From the NCBI RefSeq assembly GCF_039523615.1, contig NZ_BAAAFQ010000010.1, positions 1-64,000 on the forward strand: a DNA stretch of 64,000 nucleotides, read 5' to 3'. Source of the stretch: Psychrosphaera haliotis (GTDB lineage: Bacteria > Pseudomonadota > Gammaproteobacteria > Enterobacterales > Alteromonadaceae). The notes beneath the pieces are model-generated. The model was not told the DNA's origin and ran no database searches. It saw only the letters and a list, made by a program, of their open reading frames with translations. How positions within the stretch are numbered: the stretch's first letter is position 1; the number at the start of each line of letters is the position of its first letter. Shown here piece by piece: positions 1-7,235 of this stretch. The translations under genes were made by a program, and so were the position numbers.

Positions 1-349
1 GTCAACGTTTTTAGTAAATCTTTTTCAATGTTTTGAGAAAGTTTTCTAAACCGTTTTGAGTCAATCCAAACCACCTTCACTTTACGTTTCAAGCCGTTTG
101 ATGTCTCCCTGACAACGAGGACGCATTTTAGAGACTTTTCGTTTCAGCGCAAGTGCTAATTGCAATAAATCCGATCTTTTTAGATCGTTTGAACAGTTCT
201 TGTTCGATCTGGATATTTTTTGGATCATTCTGTTAAATTATGAACAAGAAATAACTTGTAAATCCTTCTGTAGGTAATAGTATAGGCGGTACGTGAACGA
301 TCACGTGTTTACATTTATGTTTTTTAAAAATTTTTTGAGAGTATGGAAT
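1..349. other. Non-coding left edge and leader of the RRM gene
   Basis: No convincing gene is visible here. A minus-strand frame stays open across roughly the first 145 bases, but it has no credible start and is cut by the window edge. Between about 170 and 230 lie several GATC-containing inverted repeats, including a CGATC/GATCG hairpin at about 171-187, which would fall in or just before the 5' leader of the downstream RNA-binding-protein gene. No clear sigma-70 promoter could be placed. Confidence 0.4.
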
Positions 350-766
350 ATGTCTTTTAATTCTTCGGTATTCGTACCGTCTATAGTAGTAGCAGTTATC
401 GGTGCGGTTCTTTTTCATTTTGTTGGCTCTGCAGTCCCTGCAGCAGCTGCGTTTGCAATAGGTGCAGTAGTAGCTGGCCTAGCTGGTTCATTTACTGGCT
501 CTTCTGAAGAGCAAGCAGCAAACACAACAACTTTATACGTAGGTAACCTTCCTTATCGTGCAAACGAAGGAAGTGTTCGTGAACTTTTCAGTGAGTACGG
601 TACAGTATTCTCTGTGCGCTTATTAAGAGATAAGCAAACAGGCAAACGTCGTGGTTTCGGTTTTGTTGAGATCGCAGCAGCAGATAGCCAGAAAGTGATC
701 GATACTTTAAATGACTTTGAGTTTCAAGAACGTATGCTTAAAGTACGTTTAGCAAATGACAAGTAA
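350..766 (+). CDS. Membrane-anchored RRM RNA-binding protein
   Basis: Predicted 138-residue protein. Residues about 8-48 form two adjacent hydrophobic helices rich in Val, Ala and Gly, so the protein should be anchored in the inner membrane. Residues about 58-136 are a complete RNA-recognition motif with RNP2 (LYVGNL) and RNP1 (KRRGFGFVEI), carrying the aromatic residues that stack on RNA bases. The frame is open 19 codons further upstream, but the ATG at 350 is preferred: it has a GAGAG ribosome site 8 bases before it and gives an N-terminus that begins at the membrane segment. It is followed directly by an intrinsic terminator and appears monocistronic. Bacterial single-RRM proteins are usually soluble and about 80-100 residues long, so the membrane anchor is the notable feature. 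The RNA target is unknown. Confidence 0.88.
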   Translation: MSFNSSVFVPSIVVAVIGAVLFHFVGSAVPAAAAFAIGAVVAGLAGSFTGSSEEQAANTTTLYVGNLPYRANEGSVRELFSEYGTVFSVRLLRDKQTGKRRGFGFVEIAAADSQKVIDTLNDFEFQERMLKVRLANDK

Positions 767-784
767 ATAACACTTATCTAATAG

Positions 785-813
785 AAAAAGGTCGCTTATG
801 CGGCCTTTTTTAT
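785..813 (+). terminator. Rho-independent terminator after the RRM gene
   Basis: Six-base stem GGTCGC/GCGGCC (one G-T pair) with a TTAT loop, followed by six T. It lies 19 bases past the stop codon. Confidence 0.85.
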
Positions 814-885
814 TGCCAAATTTAGTGTTTTAGTCAATTTTTGAGTAAAATGCATCATTATGTCCATTATTGTGAATCCACTACT

Positions 886-1983
886 ATGCCTTTAAGCTCG
901 ATCCAACCAGAACAATACGACTCTTTATTAGATAACAAGATCAACTTAGTTAATGAACAGTTTAAGCAGTTCTCTATTCCTTCTATAGATGTGTATAAGT
1001 CTCCAACATTGCACTACCGTATGCGTTCAGAGTTTCGAGTTTGGCACGACGGTGACGATCTGTTTCACATCATGTTTGATAAAGAGACGAAAGAAAAGAT
1101 CCGCATTGATCACTTCCCACCAGCAAGTGAACTAATTAACAACGTCATGGTTGATATCATGGATGCGCTGAGACCTAACGAGGTCTTAAGACGTAAACTA
1201 TTCCAAATAGACTACCTATCAACGCTAACAGGTGAAGTATTAGTAAGCTTGCTATATCACAAGCAACTTGACGATGAATGGATCGAAGCGTGTAAAGCGC
1301 TAAAAGAAAGCCTATCTAAAAAGTATAAAATTGATTTTGTAGGCCGAGCGCGTAAACAAAAAGTTATTTTAGATAGAGACTACTTAATAGAAGAACTTAA
1401 AGTTGACGGAAAACCATACATATATAAGCAGGTAGAAAACAGTTTTACCCAGCCAAACGCCAAGTTATGCGAAGACATGTTAACGTGGGCTAAAAACGCA
1501 AAGCCATATACTGGTGATCTATTAGAGCTGTATTGTGGTGCAGGTAACTTCTCACTCGCATTAGCCGATAAGTTTGATCGTGTATTAGCTACCGAGATAT
1601 CTAAAACCTCAGTTCAAGCGGCTCAATATAATATAGAGGCAAACAAAATAGATAATGTTGATATTATAAGAATGTCAGCAGAAGACTTTACCGAGGCGAT
1701 GAATGGCGTACGTACATTTAATCGATTAGAAGGTATCGACTTAAAGAGTTATAACTGCAATACAATATTAGTTGATCCACCAAGAGCCGGTTTAGACGAT
1801 GATACGGTTAAAATGGTGCAACAATACGAAACCATCATTTATATATCGTGTAACCCTAATACTCTGCACGACAACTTATTAGAGTTTAGTAAAACACACG
1901 AAGTTTCAAAGTTTGCTGTGTTTGATCAATTCCCATATACCGATCATTTAGAATGCGGCGTTGTTCTTACGGCTAAGTCTTAG
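886..1983 (+). CDS. trmA: tRNA (uracil-54-C5)-methyltransferase TrmA
   Basis: SAM-dependent enzyme that makes m5U54 (ribothymidine) in the T-loop of tRNAs. The protein matches E. coli TrmA along its whole length. The SAM-binding motif DLLELYCGAGNFSLAL, the DPPRAGLD motif, the catalytic cysteine in YISCNP and the C-terminal ECGVVL block with the catalytic base Glu are all present. The ATG at 886 gives 365 residues, against 366 in E. coli, and aligns with its N-terminus. In-frame upstream starts (TTG 841, ATG 850) would add 12-15 residues with no counterpart, and no start here has a strong Shine-Dalgarno sequence, so the start is the uncertain part. Transcribed alone. Confidence 0.95.
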   Translation: MPLSSIQPEQYDSLLDNKINLVNEQFKQFSIPSIDVYKSPTLHYRMRSEFRVWHDGDDLFHIMFDKETKEKIRIDHFPPASELINNVMVDIMDALRPNEVLRRKLFQIDYLSTLTGEVLVSLLYHKQLDDEWIEACKALKESLSKKYKIDFVGRARKQKVILDRDYLIEELKVDGKPYIYKQVENSFTQPNAKLCEDMLTWAKNAKPYTGDLLELYCGAGNFSLALADKFDRVLATEISKTSVQAAQYNIEANKIDNVDIIRMSAEDFTEAMNGVRTFNRLEGIDLKSYNCNTILVDPPRAGLDDDTVKMVQQYETIIYISCNPNTLHDNLLEFSKTHEVSKFAVFDQFPYTDHLECGVVLTAKS

Positions 1984-2014
1984 TACGCCTCTAAGTCTTC
2001 GCCTTAACCATCGA

Positions 2015-2050
2015 TAAAAAAGCCCACTCAAGTGATTATGCTTGGTGGGC
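2015..2050. terminator. Bidirectional terminator between trmA and the unknown operon
   Basis: Stem GCCCAC-CAAG/CTTG-GTGGGC with one bulged T, preceded by a run of six A that becomes the U-tract on the minus strand. It is best read as the terminator of the minus-strand four-gene unit, and it probably also stops trmA transcripts. Confidence 0.7.
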
Positions 2051-2121
2051 TATTCTCGAAAACATACTTCGGCCTAACGCTTTAGCTTAGTACTGTAATA
2101 ATGATGCTTTAATTAAAAGCT

Positions 2122-2436
2122 TTACGCTGCATCTCCACTAGCTCGTTGTTCTTTTAACGACAACCTCTGATAAGAGCTATAAGCTAATGTTCTTGTTTGA
2201 CCTTCTCGCAAATATGCATCCATCTCAACGGTAAAGGTAGCAGACACAGGCACAACCTCTAAAATAACACCCTCGCCTAAATTTGCGCTTAATAGCGTTT
2301 TACCTGAAAACGCAAATAACCTTTTATCTTCGTCTTTAAAGTCTCCATCTACATAAAGCTTGATGCCTCTTATCCAGTTGTTGCAAATACGAACTTCTTT
2401 ACCTTTCACATTAAATACAAACTCTTTACTAAACAT
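2122..2436 (-). CDS. Small soluble beta-rich protein of unknown function
   Basis: Not recognised. 104 residues with no signal peptide or membrane helix. The first 85 residues alternate hydrophobic and polar residues in the manner of a small beta-sandwich: an F-x-F-x-V-K-G-K-E-V strand, a YVDG turn, then a GVILEVVPV strand. The same order of elements occurs in the membrane-anchored protein encoded at the start of this operon (F-x-F-x-I-D-G-H-E-V, a DG turn, GVLFEVEF), so the two may be distant paralogues. A loose resemblance to the FAIM1-type beta fold is my impression only. It is the last gene of a tightly spaced minus-strand operon and is followed by a hairpin terminator. Confidence 0.65.
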   Translation of the reverse strand: MFSKEFVFNVKGKEVRICNNWIRGIKLYVDGDFKDEDKRLFAFSGKTLLSANLGEGVILEVVPVSATFTVEMDAYLREGQTRTLAYSSYQRLSLKEQRASGDAA

Positions 2437-2455
2437 ATCTAATCCTTAATTTTGC

Positions 2456-2599
2456 TTATGCTAAAAACTTACCCAAAGCGCTGCCAATTGAAACACCTAA
2501 TCCAAACAAATAAGCTGCCCCTACAATGGTCGCCAATGGCAAAACGCCGGGCTCATCCCATACAGATTTATACTCTTTACTGTCTAGTAACTGTTTCAT
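2456..2599 (-). CDS. 47-residue single-helix membrane peptide
   Basis: Short gene in the same operon. It starts with ATG overlapping the stop of the upstream XRE gene (ATGA), which indicates translational coupling. The product has a polar 20-residue N-terminus (MKQLLDSKEYKSVWDEP) followed by one hydrophobic helix of about 24 residues rich in Gly and Ala (ATIVGAAYLFGLGVSIG). An AGGA-type ribosome site (AAGGATG) lies 6-8 bases before the ATG. No homologue is recognised. The overlap and the well-formed membrane helix are the grounds for calling it real. Confidence 0.6.
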   Translation of the reverse strand: MKQLLDSKEYKSVWDEPGVLPLATIVGAAYLFGLGVSIGSALGKFLA

Positions 2600-2931
2600 A
2601 CTACATCCTTAGTAAAAAACACTACTAACGCTGCTCCAATCATAATTCCAGAGGATAGAGTGAATATGAACTGTATTATTTTTTCTAATTTTTTGCTGCC
2701 TTCATCTGTTACCAGCTCCATCTCAATCACTGGTGTTTCTGGCACAATAATGTCTGCTTGTTGAATTTCAAAAACAGAAGCCAGCGCCATTACCGTTTCA
2801 TTTGATGCATTGCCATAACGCTCAACACGCTGAATGGTTCGTAAACTTACGCCGCAAGCATCTGCTAAATGTTGTTGAGTCCAGCTCTGACTCGTTCTTT
2901 TTGTTTTGATTAACTCTGCATTTATATCCAT
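2596..2931 (-). CDS. XRE-family HTH regulator with C-terminal membrane helix
   Basis: 111 residues. Residues about 5-60 form a Cro/C1-type helix-turn-helix (TQQHLADACGVSLRTIQRVE), expected to bind an operator. Residues about 84-106 form a single membrane helix (IIQFIFTLSSGIMIGAALVVFF), so the DNA-binding domain would be tethered to the inner face of the cytoplasmic membrane. It lies 15 bases after the beta-domain/TM gene and overlaps the 47-aa membrane peptide gene by 4 bases. A purine-rich GGGGG sits before the ATG. The likely role is autoregulation of this operon through the TGTCA elements upstream of the first gene. That is inference. Confidence 0.8.
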   Translation of the reverse strand: MDINAELIKTKRTSQSWTQQHLADACGVSLRTIQRVERYGNASNETVMALASVFEIQQADIIVPETPVIEMELVTDEGSKKLEKIIQFIFTLSSGIMIGAALVVFFTKDVV

Positions 2932-2946
2932 TTTAAACCCCCAGAG

Positions 2947-3384
2947 TTACTTATCAAAAAATTGTAAGATTATTAACATGCCAACAAACCCGCATACTCC
3001 GCCAATGGCAAACGAAGTAATGAAGCCTTTAATAAATTCACTTTTAGAAGAGGTCGCTTTTGGCATCACTTTTCGAGTTTCTACATGTACACCGTCTTTA
3101 ATTAGTGAGCAGTGTAATTCTGATTTCAGCATGTTTACCATATTAAACTCAACCTCAAACAATACGCCTTGATGCTCAAAAGAATGCACTGACTTTCGTC
3201 TTAAACTACGCTTTTCTGATACTAAAGTGCCATCAAATGTAACCGACTCTTTTCCCGATTTACCTGAACCCCAAGCTTCAACTTCATGGCCATCAATTTT
3301 AAATTCAAACCTAAAACCGTCTGAAAGCAGAGTCATTCCCGACAGCTTCTCTACACTATTGTTATTATCTTTTTCCGAAGTCAT
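2947..3384 (-). CDS. Membrane-anchored beta-domain protein of unknown function
   Basis: Not recognised. First gene of the operon. The ATG at 3384 was chosen because AAGGA lies 8 bases upstream; the frame is open 11 codons further. The 145-residue product has a soluble N-terminal domain (about residues 15-100) with beta-strand periodicity and repeated G-x-E-V and F-x-V-E-F patterns. A basic stretch follows, then one membrane helix near the C-terminus (about residues 115-142, FITSFAIGGVCGFVGMLIIL). The soluble domain resembles the product of the last gene of the operon in the order of its motifs. Three of the four operon products are therefore predicted single-pass membrane proteins. No function can be assigned. 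Confidence 0.65.
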   Translation of the reverse strand: MTSEKDNNNSVEKLSGMTLLSDGFRFEFKIDGHEVEAWGSGKSGKESVTFDGTLVSEKRSLRRKSVHSFEHQGVLFEVEFNMVNMLKSELHCSLIKDGVHVETRKVMPKATSSKSEFIKGFITSFAIGGVCGFVGMLIILQFFDK

Positions 3385-3451
3385 TTTCAAAATCCTTAAT
3401 GTATTTGTGTTACTCAATGTGGGACTCAGTAAAACAAATATTTCCTAAACC

Positions 3452-3530
3452 TGTGACGACACCAACAGGACAGTCATACGTTTTGTCATATGTCTGTGGT
3501 TAGTGTCACAATATGACAGTGAGGTGTCAC
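3452..3530. promoter_or_regulatory. Cluster of TGTCA/TGACA elements upstream of the XRE operon
   Basis: At least five TGTCA-like half-sites occur within 80 bases. They include a perfect 5-5-5 inverted repeat, TGTCA-N5-TGACA, at 3504-3518, a further TGTCAC at 3525-3530 and TGTCATATGTC at 3484-3494. The cluster lies 70-145 bases before the first ATG of the operon, where operators of the XRE regulator would be expected. The binding protein is inferred. Confidence 0.45.
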
Positions 3531-3614
3531 ATCTTTGAAAGCCTTATACTGACTGGCTTTGCTTCTAATCATCTCTATTTTTAATCAAATGGAATTAAAC
3601 GTAAAACCAGACGT

Positions 3615-4253
3615 CTAGTTTTTCACGTGTCGCATGGACTCGGAGCCTTTTGCAATAAAGCGCATTTGGCGAACCACTTTTATTGACAATAATTCTCGCT
3701 TTTCCTGGCTTAAATCTAATGCTTCTGCGCCGGCATTAAATACAATCGTCACCAAGGCATCAGCTTCATATAATGCGTCTTGATGATTCGAATTTGTTTT
3801 GGTTTGAATGTATTCCGTTAACTCCTCAACAAAGTGCTGAATTTCTCGGTTTACCGCTAACCTAAATGCCTTAGAAGTACCGGAACGCTCACGAAGTAAA
3901 AGCCTAAACTCATTACCATTAATTTCCACAAACTCCATAAAGGTAGAAATTGACGTTTGCACTACACTGCCTTTGCCTTTATCAATGCGAGCACGTGCTT
4001 GACGCATTAATTGTCTGAGCATTAAACCGGCTTCATCCACCAGCGTTAAACCTAACTCATCCATATCTTTAAAATGGCGATAAAAAGAGGTCGGCGCGAT
4101 CCCGGCTTCCCGTGCAACTTCTCGCAAACTTAAATTCGCAAAACTTTGATCAGGACTTAACATCCTAAACGCGGCATCAACAATTGCTCGTCGAGTTTGC
4201 TCTTTTTGTTGAGCTCTGGTTCTCACTAGTTCTTGACCATTTATTGTTGTCAT
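3615..4253 (-). CDS. fabR: TetR-family fatty acid biosynthesis repressor FabR
   Basis: Represses unsaturated fatty-acid genes in response to the balance of saturated and unsaturated acyl chains. 212 residues. The TetR helix-turn-helix (LSLREVAREAGIAPTSFYRHF) and following segments (DELGL, GLMLRQLMRQAR, FRLLLRERSGTS) are nearly identical to E. coli FabR. The N-terminus carries about 10 residues more than E. coli FabR. It is transcribed divergently from a fatty-acid desaturase gene, and the FabR-type palindrome lies in the intergenic region. The desaturase is therefore its probable target here, in place of fabA/fabB. Confidence 0.95.
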   Translation of the reverse strand: MTTINGQELVRTRAQQKEQTRRAIVDAAFRMLSPDQSFANLSLREVAREAGIAPTSFYRHFKDMDELGLTLVDEAGLMLRQLMRQARARIDKGKGSVVQTSISTFMEFVEINGNEFRLLLRERSGTSKAFRLAVNREIQHFVEELTEYIQTKTNSNHQDALYEADALVTIVFNAGAEALDLSQEKRELLSIKVVRQMRFIAKGSESMRHVKN

Positions 4254-4335
4254 ACGTTACCTAAATTCTGAATGTTCGCACTTTAGTGTCTATTCAACTC
4301 TGTTATTGATTTTATCTGCCAGTATTCTAAACTCT

Positions 4336-4351
4336 GCGTACACATGTATGC
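4336..4351. promoter_or_regulatory. Candidate FabR operator
   Basis: Near-perfect 16-bp palindrome GCGTACACATGTATGC, close to the known FabR consensus AGCGTACA-N2-TGTTCGCT. It lies 12 bases before the desaturase start codon. A possible weak promoter (TTGATT at 4306, TAAACT at 4328) would place the operator at the transcription start, where binding should block transcription. Confidence 0.6.
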
Positions 4352-4363
4352 CGAGTATTAATA

Positions 4364-5482
4364 ATGTCAAAACCACCTATTATCTGGACCAACGTCCTCA
4401 TCTTTTTATCTACATTTCTAATTGCGATTATAGGTGTTCCTTTATATGGCTACCATTTTGGTTATCAAACCGAGCACCTTGTTGCCACTATTGTTTCGCT
4501 AGGTTTTGCAGGTATGTCTATTACTGTTGGATACCATAGACTATGGTCACACAGAACTTACGAAGCACACCCAGCTATTCAGTTTGTATTAGCATTAGGC
4601 GGTGCATTTGCATTACAAAACAGCGCATTACATTGGTCTTCTGATCACAGAATACATCATAAGTTTGTTGACCAAAATGATAAAGACCCCTACTCAGCGA
4701 AAAAAGGCTTTTGGTTTAGCCATATTGGTTGGATGTTACGAAGCTACCAGCCAGAACGATACAACGACTATAGCAACTGTCGTGATTTACAGAAGAACAA
4801 GATAGTCATGTGGCAGCACAAATACTACTTAGTATTAGCGTTGGCGCTGAACTTTGGTATTCCTATTCTTTTAGGCGTTATTTATAACGACATCTGGGGC
4901 ATGTTATTAACGGTAGGTGTATTACGACTCGTATTAAGCCACCACTTTACATTCTTTATCAATTCTCTGGCTCACATTTGGGGCAAACAGCCGTACACAG
5001 ATAAAAATACGGCTAAAGACAACGGCCTCCTTGCCTTCATCACCTATGGCGAGGGTTATCACAATTATCATCACATATTTGAAAACGATTATAGAAATGG
5101 CATTCGTTGGTGGCATTTCGATCCAACTAAATGGTTTATCAAAGCAATGAATGTTATTGGCCTAACGTCAAACCTACGTACCGTGCCTGAAGAAAAAATA
5201 AAAGCGGCCAAGTGGAAAATGCAAAAACAAAGAGCTAAACAGGCTTTATTAAATTTGCCGGGTAAATCCGAGGTATTAAGCCAATTAGAAGAAGAGTATC
5301 AGCATCTTGTTGAAGAGTTTAAGCATTTCGTAGAGATAAAGGGAACATACTTAGCTGCTAAGAAACAGGCTATATCTGACGCCGCACTTGCAGAACTGAA
5401 AACAAATTACGAACTTTTAAAGGCCAATATAAACCAACGTCAACAACAGTGGCAGGCATTAATAAATGAACTTCCCGCTTAA
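4364..5482 (+). CDS. Delta-9-type fatty acyl-CoA/acyl-lipid desaturase
   Basis: Membrane di-iron enzyme that introduces a cis double bond into long acyl chains. All three histidine boxes of the family are present: HRLWSHR (residues 58-64), HRIHHKF (95-101) and HNYHH (about 233-237). Hydrophobic segments lie at about residues 8-30, 36-55, 70-90 and 148-185. Residues about 275-372 form a charged, helical, probably coiled-coil tail (rich in Gln, Lys and Glu) beyond the catalytic core. The gene is divergent from fabR with a FabR-like operator in its promoter, so membrane-fluidity control is the natural reading. Substrate (CoA ester or phospholipid) cannot be told from sequence. Confidence 0.9.
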   Translation: MSKPPIIWTNVLIFLSTFLIAIIGVPLYGYHFGYQTEHLVATIVSLGFAGMSITVGYHRLWSHRTYEAHPAIQFVLALGGAFALQNSALHWSSDHRIHHKFVDQNDKDPYSAKKGFWFSHIGWMLRSYQPERYNDYSNCRDLQKNKIVMWQHKYYLVLALALNFGIPILLGVIYNDIWGMLLTVGVLRLVLSHHFTFFINSLAHIWGKQPYTDKNTAKDNGLLAFITYGEGYHNYHHIFENDYRNGIRWWHFDPTKWFIKAMNVIGLTSNLRTVPEEKIKAAKWKMQKQRAKQALLNLPGKSEVLSQLEEEYQHLVEEFKHFVEIKGTYLAAKKQAISDAALAELKTNYELLKANINQRQQQWQALINELPA

Positions 5483-5629
5483 ATAGGCTTATTGACGTTA
5501 AAATACCTACATAAATACAAAACTTTTACTAAAATGAATAATTCTCTAAGTTTTAATTCTTTGTTAAACTTACAAGAATTAGATGATTGAACATCATTCC
5601 TTTTATGTTGAAGCGACAAGGGTGTATTT

Positions 5630-7066
5630 GTGAGCAATAAAAAACAAAAAAACCAAGTAGATAAAAAAACACAATCGTTTGATTACGACACGGTTGTAAT
5701 CGGTACTGGCCCTGGTGGTGAAGGTGCAGCAATGAACCTGACTAAAGCAGGTAAACGCGTTGCTGTTATCGAAAAGCACACACAAGTTGGTGGTGGTTGT
5801 ACTCACTGGGGAACAATCCCTTCTAAAGCCCTTCGTCATTCTGTTAGTCGCCTAATTGAATATAATAGCAACCCACTATTTAACAAAAGCGAAAAAGCAG
5901 CGTCTTTAACATTTGAAAATATTTTAGAGCACACCACTAAAGTAATACGTGACCAAGTTAGATTACGCGGCGGCTTTTATAACCGTAACGAAGTAGACAT
6001 CATTCATGGCACCGCGTCGTTTGTAGACAAAAACACACTGAAAATTGTAATGCTTGATGGCTCTATTGAGCACTTAACTGCAGAAAGCTTCGTTATCGCG
6101 ACCGGTTCTCGCCCATATAATCCTGTAGACGTAGACTTTAAACACCCTCGTGTTTACGACTCAGATACTATTTTGTCGCTTAAGCACCAACCAAAAAACA
6201 TCATCATCTATGGTGCCGGCGTTATTGGTTGTGAGTACGCTTCAATATTCCGTGGTTTGGGCTGTAAAGTTGACTTGATCAACACCCGTGATCGCCTATT
6301 GTCGTTCATGGATGCTGAAATGACCGATTCACTAAGCTACCACTTCTGGAATAGCGGTATCGTTATTCGTCACGGTGAAGAGTACGACAAAATTGACGCT
6401 CAAGAAGACGGTGTGATCATGACACTGAAATCTGGCAAGCGCATGAAAGCCGATTGTATTTTATTCGCTAATGGTAGAACGGGTAATACTGATTCACTAA
6501 ATCTTCCAGCTGTGAACTTAGAAGCCAACTCACGTGGATGTTTAGCGGTAGATTCAACATACAAAACATCAGCAGACAATGTATTTGCTGTAGGTGATGT
6601 TATTGGTTACCCAAGCTTAGCGAGTGCCGCTTATGACCAAGGTCGAATTGCAGCAGAGTATATGCTTAACCTACCAACTGAAGGACAGTTAATTGAAGAT
6701 ATCCCAACGGGTATTTACACTATTCCTGAAATGTCTTCAGTAGGTAAAACAGAACAAGAGTTAACTGCCGCTAAAATTCCATATGAAGTAGGCCGTTCGT
6801 CATTTAAACACTTAGCTCGTGCTCAAATTGGCGCAACACCAGTTGGTGGCTTAAAAATTCTATTCCATTGTGATACTAAAGAAATTCTTGGCATTCACTG
6901 TTTTGGTGAGCAAGCTGCAGAAATCATTCACATTGGCCAAGCCATAATGCAGCAAAAAGGCAAAGCCAATACCATTGAGTACTTTATTCATACTACGTTT
7001 AACTACCCAACAATGGCAGAAGCGTACCGAGTAGCAGCTCTTAATGGTTTGAACCGACTGTTCTAA
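5630..7066 (+). CDS. sthA: Soluble pyridine nucleotide transhydrogenase SthA
   Basis: FAD enzyme that reoxidises NADPH with NAD+. The protein matches E. coli SthA (UdhA) throughout. It has the N-terminal FAD-binding GTGPGGEGAA, the single-cysteine GGGCTHWGTIPSK replacing the redox disulfide of lipoamide dehydrogenases, a second nucleotide-binding GAGVIGCEYASIF, VGDVIGYPSLASAAYDQGR, and the C-terminal dimer-interface block TTFNYPTMAEAYRVAALNG. The start is GTG with a CAAGGG ribosome site; relative to E. coli it adds about 13 Lys/Gln-rich residues. Monocistronic, ending at a strong terminator. Confidence 0.97.
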   Translation: MSNKKQKNQVDKKTQSFDYDTVVIGTGPGGEGAAMNLTKAGKRVAVIEKHTQVGGGCTHWGTIPSKALRHSVSRLIEYNSNPLFNKSEKAASLTFENILEHTTKVIRDQVRLRGGFYNRNEVDIIHGTASFVDKNTLKIVMLDGSIEHLTAESFVIATGSRPYNPVDVDFKHPRVYDSDTILSLKHQPKNIIIYGAGVIGCEYASIFRGLGCKVDLINTRDRLLSFMDAEMTDSLSYHFWNSGIVIRHGEEYDKIDAQEDGVIMTLKSGKRMKADCILFANGRTGNTDSLNLPAVNLEANSRGCLAVDSTYKTSADNVFAVGDVIGYPSLASAAYDQGRIAAEYMLNLPTEGQLIEDIPTGIYTIPEMSSVGKTEQELTAAKIPYEVGRSSFKHLARAQIGATPVGGLKILFHCDTKEILGIHCFGEQAAEIIHIGQAIMQQKGKANTIEYFIHTTFNYPTMAEAYRVAALNGLNRLF

Positions 7067-7083
7067 ACTTAATTTTATGCAAT

Positions 7084-7121
7084 AAAAAAGCGCTAAGGTT
7101 TAATCCAAAGCGCTTTTTTTG
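7084..7121. terminator. Strong bidirectional terminator between sthA and hemE
   Basis: AAAAAAGCGCT/AGCGCTTTTTT stem with an internal AAGG/TCC-type extension, flanked by A and T runs on either side. It serves sthA (plus) and possibly readthrough from hemE (minus). Confidence 0.85.
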
Positions 7122-7179
7122 TATCTGTATCATCTGCAATCACATTACAAACAAAGGTAGCAAGCTACTTATTGTTAAC

Positions 7180-7213
7180 TTGCTAGTAAATTTGTTCGCT
7201 TGCTAGTGAATTT
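7180..7213. repeat. Two-copy 14-bp direct repeat
   Basis: TTGCTAGTAAATTT and TTGCTAGTGAATTT occur at a 20-bp spacing just downstream of the hemE stop codon. There are only two copies, and the function is unknown. Confidence 0.5.
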
Positions 7214-7235
7214 TTTTACTTGTTACAGATCTAGT

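Noticed and set aside
1..145. Open minus-strand frame at the left edge
   Set aside because: No plausible start codon or ribosome site, no recognisable motif, and preceded by an in-frame stop. Too weak to call a gene end.
3538..3560. AAAGCC/GGCTTT hairpin as fabR terminator
   Set aside because: Eleven-base loop, six-base stem and no U-tract on the minus strand.
7180..7213. Short direct repeats considered as a CRISPR or attachment site
   Set aside because: Only two copies of 14 bases with 6-base spacing, no cas genes, no integrase and no tRNA.
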